This document shows, in pieces, positions 9,001 to 16,577 of a DNA stretch of 64,000 nucleotides; the first letter of the stretch is position 1, and the number at the start of each line of letters is the position of its first letter. The notes under the pieces were generated by a model. It saw nothing but the letters and a program-made list of their open reading frames with translations, did no database searches and was not told where the DNA came from. The stretch comes from an uncultured Lachnospiraceae bacterium (GTDB lineage Bacteria > Bacillota > Clostridia > Lachnospirales > Lachnospiraceae): assembly GCA_951802115.1 (NCBI GenBank), contig CATOPL010000006.1:94179-158178 (forward strand), given 5' to 3'. The position numbers were made by a program, and so were the translations under genes.

Positions 9001-9369
9001 CTGTAAGTGAATATTTATTCTATGGCCTTGCCGGCCGTGGAGTGTGGTATTTGTGCCGACAAAAACCCGGTAGAGGTTATGTGCCGGATCAGGCATAACA
9101 ATACAGACGACAGAAGTAAATAAATTGTAAATATGGTTTTTTTCTGGTAAAATAAATAACATCTATTAAAAAGGAATCATGATTTTCTGATGCTGTATAT
9201 TTTATGAGGGATCATGGATGTATTGACAGAAACGGATGACAGCCGGAGGAAAGTCCGGCGGATCTGCGGAATATGCCGGTAATTTTTGATAAAAGAAAAA
9301 ACTGCAGAAAATCTGGATTCGGTGACAGAAATTAACAGTATATATAAAAATAGCACAAAGGATAAATGT
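9001..9369 (+). promoter_or_regulatory. Promoter and long leader before endonuclease V
   Basis: A sigma-A-like promoter TTGTAA (9125-9130), 17 bases, TAAAAT (9148-9153) would start RNA near 9160, leaving a leader of about 210 bases before the nfi start. The leader has a GC-rich hairpin (GCCGG, AGGAAAGT, CCGGC near 9240-9260) and a second CCGG pairing before TAATTTTTG. No known riboswitch class was recognised. The part from 9001 to 9124 shows nothing I can name. Confidence 0.45.
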
Positions 9370-10074
9370 ATGGACAAAGAAACATGGAAGACACTCTCTT
9401 TGGAACGTGCCATTCGGATTCAGAAAGATCTTTGGCCCAAAGTGGTCCAGAGCTGCAGCAAAAGAGCGGAAGAATTTGAGACAGTGGCGGGAATTGATCT
9501 GGCTTACTGGAATGAGGGGGAACAGGAATTTGCCGTATGCTGTATCGTGGTGCTGGAGCAGAGAAGCAGGAAGGTGCTGGAGAGCAGATCTTCTTTTGGC
9601 AAGGTGGAGGTTCCCTATATTCCGGGGTGTCTTGCCTTTCGGGAGCTTCCGCTTATTCTGGAGACGGTGAAGATGCTTACAGTGTATCCGGACCTGTTCA
9701 TGCTGGACGGAAATGGCTGTCTGCATCCGCGCCGTATGGGGATCGCCACTCATGCTTCGTTTTATCTGGACCGGCCGACTATAGGGGTAGCGAAGCATTA
9801 TTATAAGATCGACGAGGCAGAGTGTTCCCTGCCGGAAAATAAACAGTTTGCATATACAGATGTTCTTGTGAACGGTGAGATATACGGACGGATCCTGCGT
9901 ACAATCAAAGATGTGAAGCCGGTATATGTATCTGTGGGAAATTATATCGATCTGGATACAGCCACAGAGCTGGTATGCCGTTTTATTGACCAGGAAAGTC
10001 ATATCCCCATGCCCACAAGGCTTGCCGATCTGGAGACGCACAAAAGGCGCAGGGAGCTGAAAGGAAAGATATAA
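9370..10074 (+). CDS. nfi: Endonuclease V (deoxyinosine 3' endonuclease)
   Basis: The 234-residue product has the Endonuclease V landmarks: GIDLAYW with the first metal Asp, LVSFGKVEVPYIPG-like region (here SSFGKVEVPYIPGCLAFREL), MLDGNGCLHPRRMGIATH and IGVAKHYY. The enzyme nicks DNA near deoxyinosine and other damaged bases in a Mg-dependent reaction. I chose ATG 9370, which has AAAGGAT 6 bases before it; the open frame extends 28 codons upstream but without a ribosome binding site or homology. It is followed by the decayed xdhC gene. Confidence 0.9.
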   Translation: MDKETWKTLSLERAIRIQKDLWPKVVQSCSKRAEEFETVAGIDLAYWNEGEQEFAVCCIVVLEQRSRKVLESRSSFGKVEVPYIPGCLAFRELPLILETVKMLTVYPDLFMLDGNGCLHPRRMGIATHASFYLDRPTIGVAKHYYKIDEAECSLPENKQFAYTDVLVNGEIYGRILRTIKDVKPVYVSVGNYIDLDTATELVCRFIDQESHIPMPTRLADLETHKRRRELKGKI

Positions 10075-10241
10075 GGAAGAACAGATGGCAGGAATGAATT
10101 TCAGACACGCTCTGATATCCGGGAAATTTCAGAGGTGAGATGTCAGGAATATTGTGTTTTACGGGATGCAGATGAGAATAGCAGTAGATGGGGGCAAGAG
10201 TTTGCAGAATTTGCCGCAATACAGAAAGGAATACAAATAGT

Positions 10242-10798
10242 ATGAAACAGAGAATTGAAAGCATGATCCGGGCGCTGGAACAGCATCGGGCGCTGATTCT
10301 GGTGAGTATTCTGGCAAGCTCGGGTTCCACGCACAGGGGGGCCGGCGCAATGATGCTTGTGTTCGAGGATAGACATATTGAAGGGACTATCGGCGGGGTG
10401 CAGTGGAATATGCGGCGCAGCAGCATGCAGAAAAGCTTCTGGAACAGAAGGCGTCTGACATGGTGGGGTACAGTCTGAAAAAAGACGATGTGGCAAATTT
10501 GGGGATGCTCTGCGGCGGCGACGTGAAGGTGTTTTTTCAGTATCTGCAGGGGGAAAAGGAACTGCCTCTCCAGTGTTGTCTCAAAGCGGCTGCTGTTCCC
10601 GGTCAGGACGCCTGGCTGATTCGCAGGTTCGAGGGACATAAGGTAACTGCCATGGACGTTTACGATAAAAAGGGCTTGCTTTTGGTGAAGGGATTCAGGA
10701 AGAAGAGATCAAAGATCTGCGAAAGCCCGGCACCGTCTATCGGGAAAAATTCGCGGCACCGGAGCGTTTTCCAGGGGCTGCATGTGGAAAATAAGCAG
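10242..10798 (+). pseudogene. xdhC: XdhC/CoxI-family gene remnant (frameshifted and truncated)
   Basis: The first 50 codons from ATG 10242 read as an XdhC N-terminal domain (LILVSILASSGSTHRGAGAMML, then EGTIGG). Near 10394-10400 one base is missing from a G run, and the homologous text resumes in the next frame (EYAAQQHAEKLLEQKASDMVGYSLKKDD, then CGGDVKVFFQYLQ). A second shift lies near 10690, where the other frame continues EEEIKDLRKPGTVYREKF. The Rossmann C-terminal domain expected after FAAPER is absent. XdhC proteins help load sulfurated molybdenum cofactor into xanthine dehydrogenase, which suits the cofactor island that begins next door. Confidence 0.75.
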
Positions 10799-10993
10799 TA
10801 GCGCACAGCTGGCAGAAAATAATTTTCAGATATGTTCTGGACAAGCGCGCCTGATCGGATAAAACGCAGCTGTGATACGAAAAAAGAAGACATTGCGGTT
10901 CTGTAATTGTCAGATTTATGCTTTGTTTTGTATGAATTTGCCATATTAAATGTAGTATTCTCAGAATATCCTATAAAATATATCCAAAAAATA

Positions 10994-11022
10994 TTGTAAA
11001 ATACAGAATGATGTGTTATGAT
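10994..11022 (+). promoter_or_regulatory. Sigma-A promoter of the AOR leader
   Basis: TTGTAA (10994-10999), a 17-base spacer and TATGAT (11017-11022) place the transcription start near 11029, directly in front of the riboswitch fold. Confidence 0.7.
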
Positions 11023-11028
11023 AACGCT

Positions 11029-11116
11029 ATATAAATCCGAGTCTTGTTCAGAGGGAACCTGACCATTGGGTATTGACCGCTTGAATCAATGCCTCCCGTG
11101 TTTGGAAAGGATTTAG
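11029..11116 (+). promoter_or_regulatory. Moco/Tuco RNA motif (molybdenum/tungsten cofactor riboswitch candidate)
   Basis: A closing stem P1 is formed by TAAATCC (11032-11038) and GGATTTA (11109-11115). Inside are GAGGGAACC and, on the 3' side, GCCTCCC followed by GGAAAGG, which match what I recall of the conserved core of the Moco RNA motif. That class controls molybdenum cofactor genes, and variants are associated with tungsten cofactor use. The downstream gene is a tungsten AOR, so the tungsten variant is likely. The fold begins a few bases after the predicted transcription start. Covariance-model search was not possible here. Confidence 0.75.
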
Positions 11117-11135
11117 TCACCAGATAATTTCATAC

Positions 11136-11162
11136 CTTATTGAACATTAACAGTTCGATAAG
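11136..11162 (+). repeat. Palindrome in the AOR leader, related to the 3.8-kb array
   Basis: CTTATTGAAC (11136-11145), 7-base spacer and GTTCGATAAG (11153-11162). The single mismatch is a G-U pair in RNA, so the RNA stem is fully paired over 10 bp. It lies between the riboswitch and the ribosome binding site and is followed by TATAAGAT, exactly as in the array before the response-regulator gene. Confidence 0.75.
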
Positions 11163-11187
11163 TATAAGATGTAAGGAGGTAATCTGT

Positions 11188-12987
11188 ATGAAAACATCTT
11201 ACAATGGAAAGCTGGCGCGTATTAATCTGAGCACTGGAGAGATTAAGGTAGAGCAGCTTGACATGGAACTGGCAACAAAATTCATCGGCGGGCGCGGACT
11301 TGGAACGAAGATGCTCTATGATGAAGGCGTGGCGACGGTGGATCCGCTGTCCGAGAATAACAAGCTGATTTATATCACCGGACCTATGACCGGTACGGCA
11401 TCTCCTTCAGCGGGACGCTATATGGTTGTGACCAAATCTCCGCTGACCGGTATGATCGCGTCCTCCAACTCCGGCGGCGTATGGGGTGCCAGACTGAAAT
11501 ATGCAGGCTGGGATGCTCTGATCGTGGAAGGCAAAGCATCTGAGTGGACTTACATTAACATAGTGGATGACAAAATTGAACTGCTTTCTGCAAAAGATTA
11601 TGTGGGTATGATGAGTGAGGAAGCGGATGAGAAGCTTAAAGAAGCACATCCGGGCTGCAATGTACTCAATATCGGACCGGCAGGAGAGCATCTGTCTCTG
11701 CTGGCGGCGATTATGAACGATAAGGATCGTGCAGCCGGCAGAAGCGGCGTGGGAGCTGTTATGGGTTCCAAGAATCTGAAGGCAATCACCGTTACAGCAA
11801 CGGCGAAAGTAGTTGAGCCTTTCGATGCGGCGAAGTTAAAAGAAGCAACCAAGGCATGCAATCAGAAAATTCGTGAGAACGGCGTTACCGGAGGCGGACT
11901 TCCCACTTATGGAACGGCAGTACTGGTTAATATTATCAACAACACCGGTTCTTTCCCGACCAAGAACTGGCAGGAGTCTTATTATCCGGAAGCAGACGAT
12001 ATCTCCGGCGAGACTCTGAAAGATACCTATCTGGTAAAGAATGCGGCCTGCCACAGATGTCCGATTGCCTGCGGCCGTGTGATCAAGGTAGGCGACAAGG
12101 TCGTCGGCGGACCAGAGTACGAGCCTCTGTGGGCGTACGGCGGAAACTGCGGCCTGCATGATCTGAATGCGATAGATGAAGCAAATATGTGGTGTAATGA
12201 ATATGGACTGGATGCGATCTCCACACCCTGTACGATCGCAGCGGCCATGGAATTATTTGATAAAGGATATATTAAGGAAGAAGAGTGTGATGGCATTCCT
12301 CTTGCATGGGGCAGCAGTGAGGCTATCGTAGAATGGACCAAACGGATGGGAGAAGGAAAGCTTCCGCTGGCAAAACTGATGGCAGACGGTTCCTATCGTC
12401 TTTGTGAGCATTACGGACATCCGGAGATTTCCATGAGTGTGAAGAAGCAGGAAATGCCGGCGTACGATGCAAGAGGCATCCAGGGCATCGGCATTACATA
12501 TGCCACCAGCAACCGCGGTGGCTGTCATGTGCGTGGATACCTGATCTCCCCGGAGGTGCTGGGTCTTCCGGAGCAGCTGGATCGTACGACTACAGAAGGA
12601 AAGGCGCAGTGGTGTAAGATTTTCCAGGATCTGACAGCAGTGATTGACTCCATGGGTCTGTGTCTGTTCTCGTCCTTCGCACTGGGTGCGCCGGACTATG
12701 CAGCGCTTCTGAATGCAGGTACCGGAACTGAGTATACGCCGGAAGAGCTTCTGACGGTAGGTGAACGAATCTACAACATTGAGCGTCTGTTTAACAAGGC
12801 GGCAGGTATGAAGCCGGAGGATGACAGACTTCCGAAGCGTCTGACAGAAGAGCCGATCTCATCCGGACCGTCCAAGGGACAGATAAGCCAGATCAACGTG
12901 ACACTTCCGCAGTATTATGAGGTGAGAGGCTGGGAGAATGCGTTCCCGACCAAAGAGACATTGGAGAGACTGGGACTGACAGAGTAA
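11188..12987 (+). CDS. aor: Tungsten-dependent aldehyde:ferredoxin oxidoreductase
   Basis: The 599-residue enzyme has the AOR N-terminal domain (GGRGLGTKMLYDEG, SPSAGRYMVVTKSPLTG), the cofactor-binding segment AGRSGVGAVMGSKNLKAI and the [4Fe-4S] ligands CHRCPIAC at Cys288, 291 and 295, with a likely fourth ligand Cys492 in DSMGLCLFSS. AOR family enzymes hold a tungsten bis-pyranopterin and interconvert aldehydes and carboxylic acids with ferredoxin. The start at ATG 11188 follows TAAGGAGG at 7-8 bases. The riboswitch, palindrome and following cofactor genes point to tungsten use. The exact aldehyde substrate cannot be read. A strong terminator follows, so it is transcribed alone. Confidence 0.93.
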   Translation: MKTSYNGKLARINLSTGEIKVEQLDMELATKFIGGRGLGTKMLYDEGVATVDPLSENNKLIYITGPMTGTASPSAGRYMVVTKSPLTGMIASSNSGGVWGARLKYAGWDALIVEGKASEWTYINIVDDKIELLSAKDYVGMMSEEADEKLKEAHPGCNVLNIGPAGEHLSLLAAIMNDKDRAAGRSGVGAVMGSKNLKAITVTATAKVVEPFDAAKLKEATKACNQKIRENGVTGGGLPTYGTAVLVNIINNTGSFPTKNWQESYYPEADDISGETLKDTYLVKNAACHRCPIACGRVIKVGDKVVGGPEYEPLWAYGGNCGLHDLNAIDEANMWCNEYGLDAISTPCTIAAAMELFDKGYIKEEECDGIPLAWGSSEAIVEWTKRMGEGKLPLAKLMADGSYRLCEHYGHPEISMSVKKQEMPAYDARGIQGIGITYATSNRGGCHVRGYLISPEVLGLPEQLDRTTTEGKAQWCKIFQDLTAVIDSMGLCLFSSFALGAPDYAALLNAGTGTEYTPEELLTVGERIYNIERLFNKAAGMKPEDDRLPKRLTEEPISSGPSKGQISQINVTLPQYYEVRGWENAFPTKETLERLGLTE

Positions 12988-13001
12988 CCAATAACATGAT
13001 T

Positions 13002-13038
13002 GGCGAAAGGGAGTTCTTCCTTTCGCCTTTTGAATTTT
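13002..13038 (+). terminator. Rho-independent terminator of the AOR gene
   Basis: GGCGAAAGG (13002-13010) pairs with CCTTTCGCC (13019-13027) around an 8-base loop, followed by TTTTGAATTTT. Confidence 0.85.
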
Positions 13039-13057
13039 AAGAACAAGGGTGTATGAT
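13030..13057 (+). promoter_or_regulatory. Candidate promoter of the cofactor/transport operon
   Basis: TTGAAT (13030-13035), 16 bases, TATGAT (13052-13057). It overlaps the tail of the AOR terminator and would start RNA near 13064, about 80 bases before the MoaD-like gene. Confidence 0.4.
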
Positions 13058-13146
13058 GTAGGGAGACTTTTCTGCAGGATGCGCCCCATAAGATGGGCAG
13101 GGGAAGAAAGATCTCCTGCCCGGTCCTGATTTTATGGAGAGAAGCT

Positions 13147-13368
13147 ATGATCGAAGTGAGGTTGTTTGCCACGTTCCGGGAGGGAAGGGACAAGATTGTT
13201 TTTCTGGAGCCGGAACGGGCGGCTTGTCCGGCGGATGTACTGGACCATCTGGGGATTCCCCATGAGGAAGTTGCCATTTGTCTGATTAATGGATTTCACA
13301 GCGGGTTGTCTGATCCGGTGAAAGATCAGGATGTGCTTGCTCTTTTTCCGCCTGTAGGCGGAGGCTGA
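13147..13368 (+). CDS. MoaD/ThiS-family sulfur carrier protein
   Basis: This 73-residue beta-grasp protein begins MIEVRLFATFREGRDK and ends FPPVGGG, giving the C-terminal Gly-Gly that is adenylated and thiocarboxylated in MoaD and ThiS. MoaD donates sulfur for the dithiolene of molybdopterin. The start ATG 13147 has GGAG 8-9 bases upstream. It is two bases from the E1-like gene that would activate it. Its place before tupABC and moeA fits a role in the tungsten/molybdenum cofactor rather than thiamine. Confidence 0.85.
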   Translation: MIEVRLFATFREGRDKIVFLEPERAACPADVLDHLGIPHEEVAICLINGFHSGLSDPVKDQDVLALFPPVGGG

Positions 13369-13370
13369 GG

Positions 13371-14093
13371 ATGTCGGATGAGAGCCGGTACACCCGGCAG
13401 ATCCTGCTTTCACAGATTGGAGAGCAGGGACAGAAAAAGCTGACAGAGAGCACAGTGGCTGTCATCGGCTGCGGAGGTCTTGGAGCACCGGTTCTGACCA
13501 GTCTGGCGCTTGCCGGGGTGGGGAAGATCCGGATGATCGACCATGACAGGGTGAGTCTGAGTAATCTGAACCGACAGTTTATATATGAAGAGTCGGATCT
13601 GGATAAAGAGAAATGTAAAAGAGCGGCAGATTTTCTGCAGAAGAGGAATTCCGGGATTGTGCTGGAACCCGTCTGTGAATGTCTGAACGCAGAGAATGCA
13701 GGACAGCTTCTGTACGGTGCAGATGTGATTGTGGACTGTGTGGACCGGATAGAGACAAGAAGACATGCGGGACGCGCCGCGAGGAAACTGCTGGTTCCTC
13801 TGGTAGAAGGAGGCGTGCATGGGTTTTACGGGTTTGTGTTACCGATTTTACCGGGAGAGAGTGCCTGCCTGGAATGCGTGACGGTGGGGAACGCGGAAGA
13901 GAAAGGTCCGGTTCCGGCAGTCGGGGCTGTGGCCGGGGTGATCGGAAGTCTGCAGGCGGTGGAATGTCTGAAGATTCTGCTGGGGTTTGATCATGTCCTG
14001 TACGGGCGGATGCTGCAGTATGACGGATTGTATGGGGAATTTACAGAAGTGCCGGTACATGTAAGGTCGAATTGTGTCTGTCAAATAGGATGA
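13371..14093 (+). CDS. MoeB/ThiF/HesA-family adenylyltransferase
   Basis: The 240-residue protein is an E1-like enzyme. It shows the nucleotide-binding glycine motif GCGGLGAPV (about 34-42), the Asp of MIDHDRVSLSNLNRQF that contacts ATP, and a Cys pair CLEC with a second CVC near the C-terminus that may bind zinc. It would adenylate the C-terminal glycine of the preceding MoaD-like carrier. MoeB and ThiF cannot be told apart by sequence alone; the neighbours favour molybdopterin synthesis. A short 67-base gap separates it from tupA. Confidence 0.88.
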   Translation: MSDESRYTRQILLSQIGEQGQKKLTESTVAVIGCGGLGAPVLTSLALAGVGKIRMIDHDRVSLSNLNRQFIYEESDLDKEKCKRAADFLQKRNSGIVLEPVCECLNAENAGQLLYGADVIVDCVDRIETRRHAGRAARKLLVPLVEGGVHGFYGFVLPILPGESACLECVTVGNAEEKGPVPAVGAVAGVIGSLQAVECLKILLGFDHVLYGRMLQYDGLYGEFTEVPVHVRSNCVCQIG

Positions 14094-14160
14094 AAAAGGT
14101 TGTAGATGACAAAAAAGTCATATGCAATAGATTATTAATATTCCAAGGAGGAAATCATCT

Positions 14161-15135
14161 ATGAAAAAACAGAGACAATGGCTGGCAGTTGTGCTGGCGA
14201 CCTTATTGCTGGCAGGGGCACTGAGCGGTTGCGGCGGTAAGGAAGCGGAGACACCGCCGGCGGAGTCCCCGGCAGAGGCGCAGGAAGAAGCGCCTGCAGA
14301 GACTCCGGAGGAGACGCCTGCAGAAGAACCGGAAGAGACAGAACCGGCGGCCGATGAAGCAGATGCGGCGCCAGTGGAGAAAAAAGGTGTGCTCATGATG
14401 GCGACCACTACCAGTACGGCAGACACAGGGCTTCTGGATTATCTGGCTCCGATCTTTTTGGAGCAGACCGGATGGGAGCTTCAGTGGAACGCAGTGGGTA
14501 CCGGAGAAGCGCTGAAGATGGGCGAGAACGGGGATGTGGATATCGTTCTGGTTCATGCGAAGGCAAGTGAGGAAGAATTTGTAGCCAATGGATTTGGCGT
14601 GGAGCGCTTCCAGGTTATGTACAATGATTTTATCGTGGTCGGACCGGCGGAGCCTATCGCTCATACAGAGGATATCGAAGCGGCATTTAAGACGATTCAG
14701 GAAGAGCAGCTGACCTTTGTTTCCCGGGGAGATGATTCCGGAACAGACAAGAAGGAGAAAGGCATCTGGAAGAAGCTGGAGCTTGACCAGACGCAGAATC
14801 CCAACTATCTGGAGTCGGGACAGGGTATGGGCGCTACGATTACCATGGCAGATGAAAAGGGCGCATACTGCCTGACCGACAGAGGCACCTGGCTGAAGAT
14901 GAAGAATGATGCAGATGTGGAATTGCAGCTGGAAGTTATCTGCGAGGGTGCAGCGGATCTTTTGAATCAGTATGGAATCATCGCGGTAAGTCCGGAGAAA
15001 TATCCGGAAGTTAACAATGAGGCGGCCAATACCATGATCGAGTGGATCTGCTCCGAAGAAGTCCAGGAGCTCATTGGCAATTACGGTGTGGAAGAGTACG
15101 GACAGGCACTGTTCACTCCCAATGCCAACGAATAA
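14161..15135 (+). CDS. tupA: Tungstate ABC transporter substrate-binding lipoprotein
   Basis: The 324-residue precursor has a signal peptide with lipobox LSGC (Cys at about 22), then a low-complexity linker of Glu, Pro and Ala to about residue 70. The binding domain begins MMATTTSTADTGLLDYLAP; the TTTS motif is typical of TupA-type tungstate binders, with later RGDDSGTDKKEKGIWK and SEEVQELIGNYG. It would capture tungstate outside the membrane and pass it to TupBC. AAGGAGG lies 8-9 bases before the ATG. A hairpin between tupA and tupB may raise the amount of binding protein relative to the permease. Confidence 0.93.
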   Translation: MKKQRQWLAVVLATLLLAGALSGCGGKEAETPPAESPAEAQEEAPAETPEETPAEEPEETEPAADEADAAPVEKKGVLMMATTTSTADTGLLDYLAPIFLEQTGWELQWNAVGTGEALKMGENGDVDIVLVHAKASEEEFVANGFGVERFQVMYNDFIVVGPAEPIAHTEDIEAAFKTIQEEQLTFVSRGDDSGTDKKEKGIWKKLELDQTQNPNYLESGQGMGATITMADEKGAYCLTDRGTWLKMKNDADVELQLEVICEGAADLLNQYGIIAVSPEKYPEVNNEAANTMIEWICSEEVQELIGNYGVEEYGQALFTPNANE

Positions 15136-15145
15136 AGAAAGGACC

Positions 15146-15172
15146 GGGGCTGTGTAAAACAGCCCCTTTTCT
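15146..15172 (+). terminator. Intra-operon hairpin between tupA and tupB
   Basis: GGGGCTGT (15146-15153) pairs perfectly with ACAGCCCC (15159-15166), followed by TTTTCT. Partial termination or 3' end protection here would give more tupA than tupB message, as is common for ABC binding proteins. Confidence 0.75.
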
Positions 15173-15187
15173 CAATCGGGTGATGAT

Positions 15188-15880
15188 ATGCAGGTTATAA
15201 AAGAATTACTGGATACTTTCTTTTCGGATGTGGGAGTGTTTGATGCCATCTGTGTGACTTTTCAGATGGCGTTCTGCGCTACAGCGATTTCATCTGTCCT
15301 GGGAATTCTGCTGGGACTTTTGCTGGAGAGGGCGGATTTTGTGGGAAAAAAGGTGGTCATCCGTATCAACCGCACGCTGATGGGCGTTCCTCCGGTTGTG
15401 GTTGGTCTGATCGTCTATATGCTTCTGATGCGAAGAGGTCCTCTGGGGAGGCTGAACATGCTGTTTTCGATCCGGGGGATGATCCTGGCGCAGGTGCTGA
15501 TCATTACGCCGATTATCTGTGGGATGACTTATACAACTCTTGTCTCCCGGGCGCCGGCGGTGCGGGCATTTGCAAAAACCATGGGGGCAGACCGGCTCCA
15601 GACACAGTGGCTGGTGGTGCGGGAGCTGAAAAAAGAGCTGTATTTTGCGGTGGTTACCGGATTCGGGCGTTCCATCAGCGAAGTAGGTGCGGTGATGCTG
15701 GTGGGAGGAAACATTAAGGGTCATACCCGCACCATGACTACGACGATCTCTCTTCTGAAAAGTCAGGGGATCTTCACGGAAGGGCTGACGCTGGGCCTTC
15801 TTCTTTTGCTCATGGCATTTGTGATCCAGAGTCTTGCGGATTTTTTCCAGAAGGGAGAGCGGTCGGATGAGAATTATTGA
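15188..15880 (+). CDS. tupB: Tungstate ABC transporter permease
   Basis: The 230-residue protein has about five membrane helices, for example AFCATAISSVLGILLGLLLE and LGLLLLLMAFVIQSLADFF. The EAA-type cytoplasmic loop that contacts the ATPase is seen in APAVRAFAKTMGADRLQTQWLVVRELKKE. It belongs to the TupB/ModB-like permeases and, with TupA upstream and TupC overlapping downstream, forms a tungstate importer. The start ATG 15188 follows GGGTGATGAT. Its last 14 bases overlap tupC. Confidence 0.92.
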   Translation: MQVIKELLDTFFSDVGVFDAICVTFQMAFCATAISSVLGILLGLLLERADFVGKKVVIRINRTLMGVPPVVVGLIVYMLLMRRGPLGRLNMLFSIRGMILAQVLIITPIICGMTYTTLVSRAPAVRAFAKTMGADRLQTQWLVVRELKKELYFAVVTGFGRSISEVGAVMLVGGNIKGHTRTMTTTISLLKSQGIFTEGLTLGLLLLLMAFVIQSLADFFQKGERSDENY

Positions 15881-16577
15881 TCTTGAGAAAAGTCAGGGCG
15901 ATTTTCAGATGAGAACCGGCAGCTTTTCTATAGAAGAGAGGAAGATTCATGGGATTATCGGCGGGAACGGCTGTGGAAAGACGACGCTTTGCAAGCTGAT
16001 TATGGGGATTTTAAAGCCGGACAGCGGAAGGATCGACTATGAAGGGCTGAATGTCAGAGAGATTACGATGACGGCTCAGAGACCCTATTTTATTCAGGGG
16101 AGCGTATATGAAAATATCTGCTATCCACTGAAGCTCAGACGGATCTGCCCGGATGAACAGAAGATTGACGGCTGGCTTGCAAGATGCGGACTGGAGGAGA
16201 AAAAGTATCAGTATGCCAGGAGTCTTTCCAGTGGGGAGCAGCAGAAGATTTCCATGATCCGGGCTCTGATCTTTGATCCGAAGTTTATTATGATTGACGA
16301 GACTTTGTCGAATCTGGATCCGGAAAATCTGGAGCTGTTTGAGCAGGTGATTCTTGAAATACAGAAGGAACGGCCGGTAACCTGGCTGTTGATCAGCCAT
16401 CGGCTGGCGCATATATACAAAATGTGTGAGGTACTGCATTTTATGCATCAGGGCGAGATCCTAGCCAGCGGGAGCAAGGACGAGATCTTGTTTGGCTCGG
16501 AGGATGAACGAATTCGCCGGTTTGTTGCAAATGAAGTGATCAGGATGGAGGGAAAGCATGGAGCTTTTGAAAGTTGA
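15867..16577 (+). CDS. tupC: Tungstate ABC transporter ATP-binding protein
   Basis: The 236-residue ATPase carries Walker A GGNGCGKTT (about 33-41), the signature LSSGEQQK and Walker B FIMIDET, followed by the switch His in LLISHRLAHIYKM. I chose ATG 15867, which starts MRIIDLEKSQG and has GGGAGAGCGG upstream; this gives a 14-base overlap with tupB. The ATPase drives tungstate import with TupA and TupB. It has no extra regulatory C-terminal molybdate-binding domain of the ModC type. Its end overlaps moeA by 20 bases, tying transport and metal insertion in one transcript. Confidence 0.92.
   Translation: MRIIDLEKSQGDFQMRTGSFSIEERKIHGIIGGNGCGKTTLCKLIMGILKPDSGRIDYEGLNVREITMTAQRPYFIQGSVYENICYPLKLRRICPDEQKIDGWLARCGLEEKKYQYARSLSSGEQQKISMIRALIFDPKFIMIDETLSNLDPENLELFEQVILEIQKERPVTWLLISHRLAHIYKMCEVLHFMHQGEILASGSKDEILFGSEDERIRRFVANEVIRMEGKHGAFES

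Noticed and set aside
9240..9260. RNase P RNA, because of GAGGAAAGTCC
   Set aside because: The block is part of a simple GCCGG/CCGGC hairpin and the other conserved regions of RNase P are missing.
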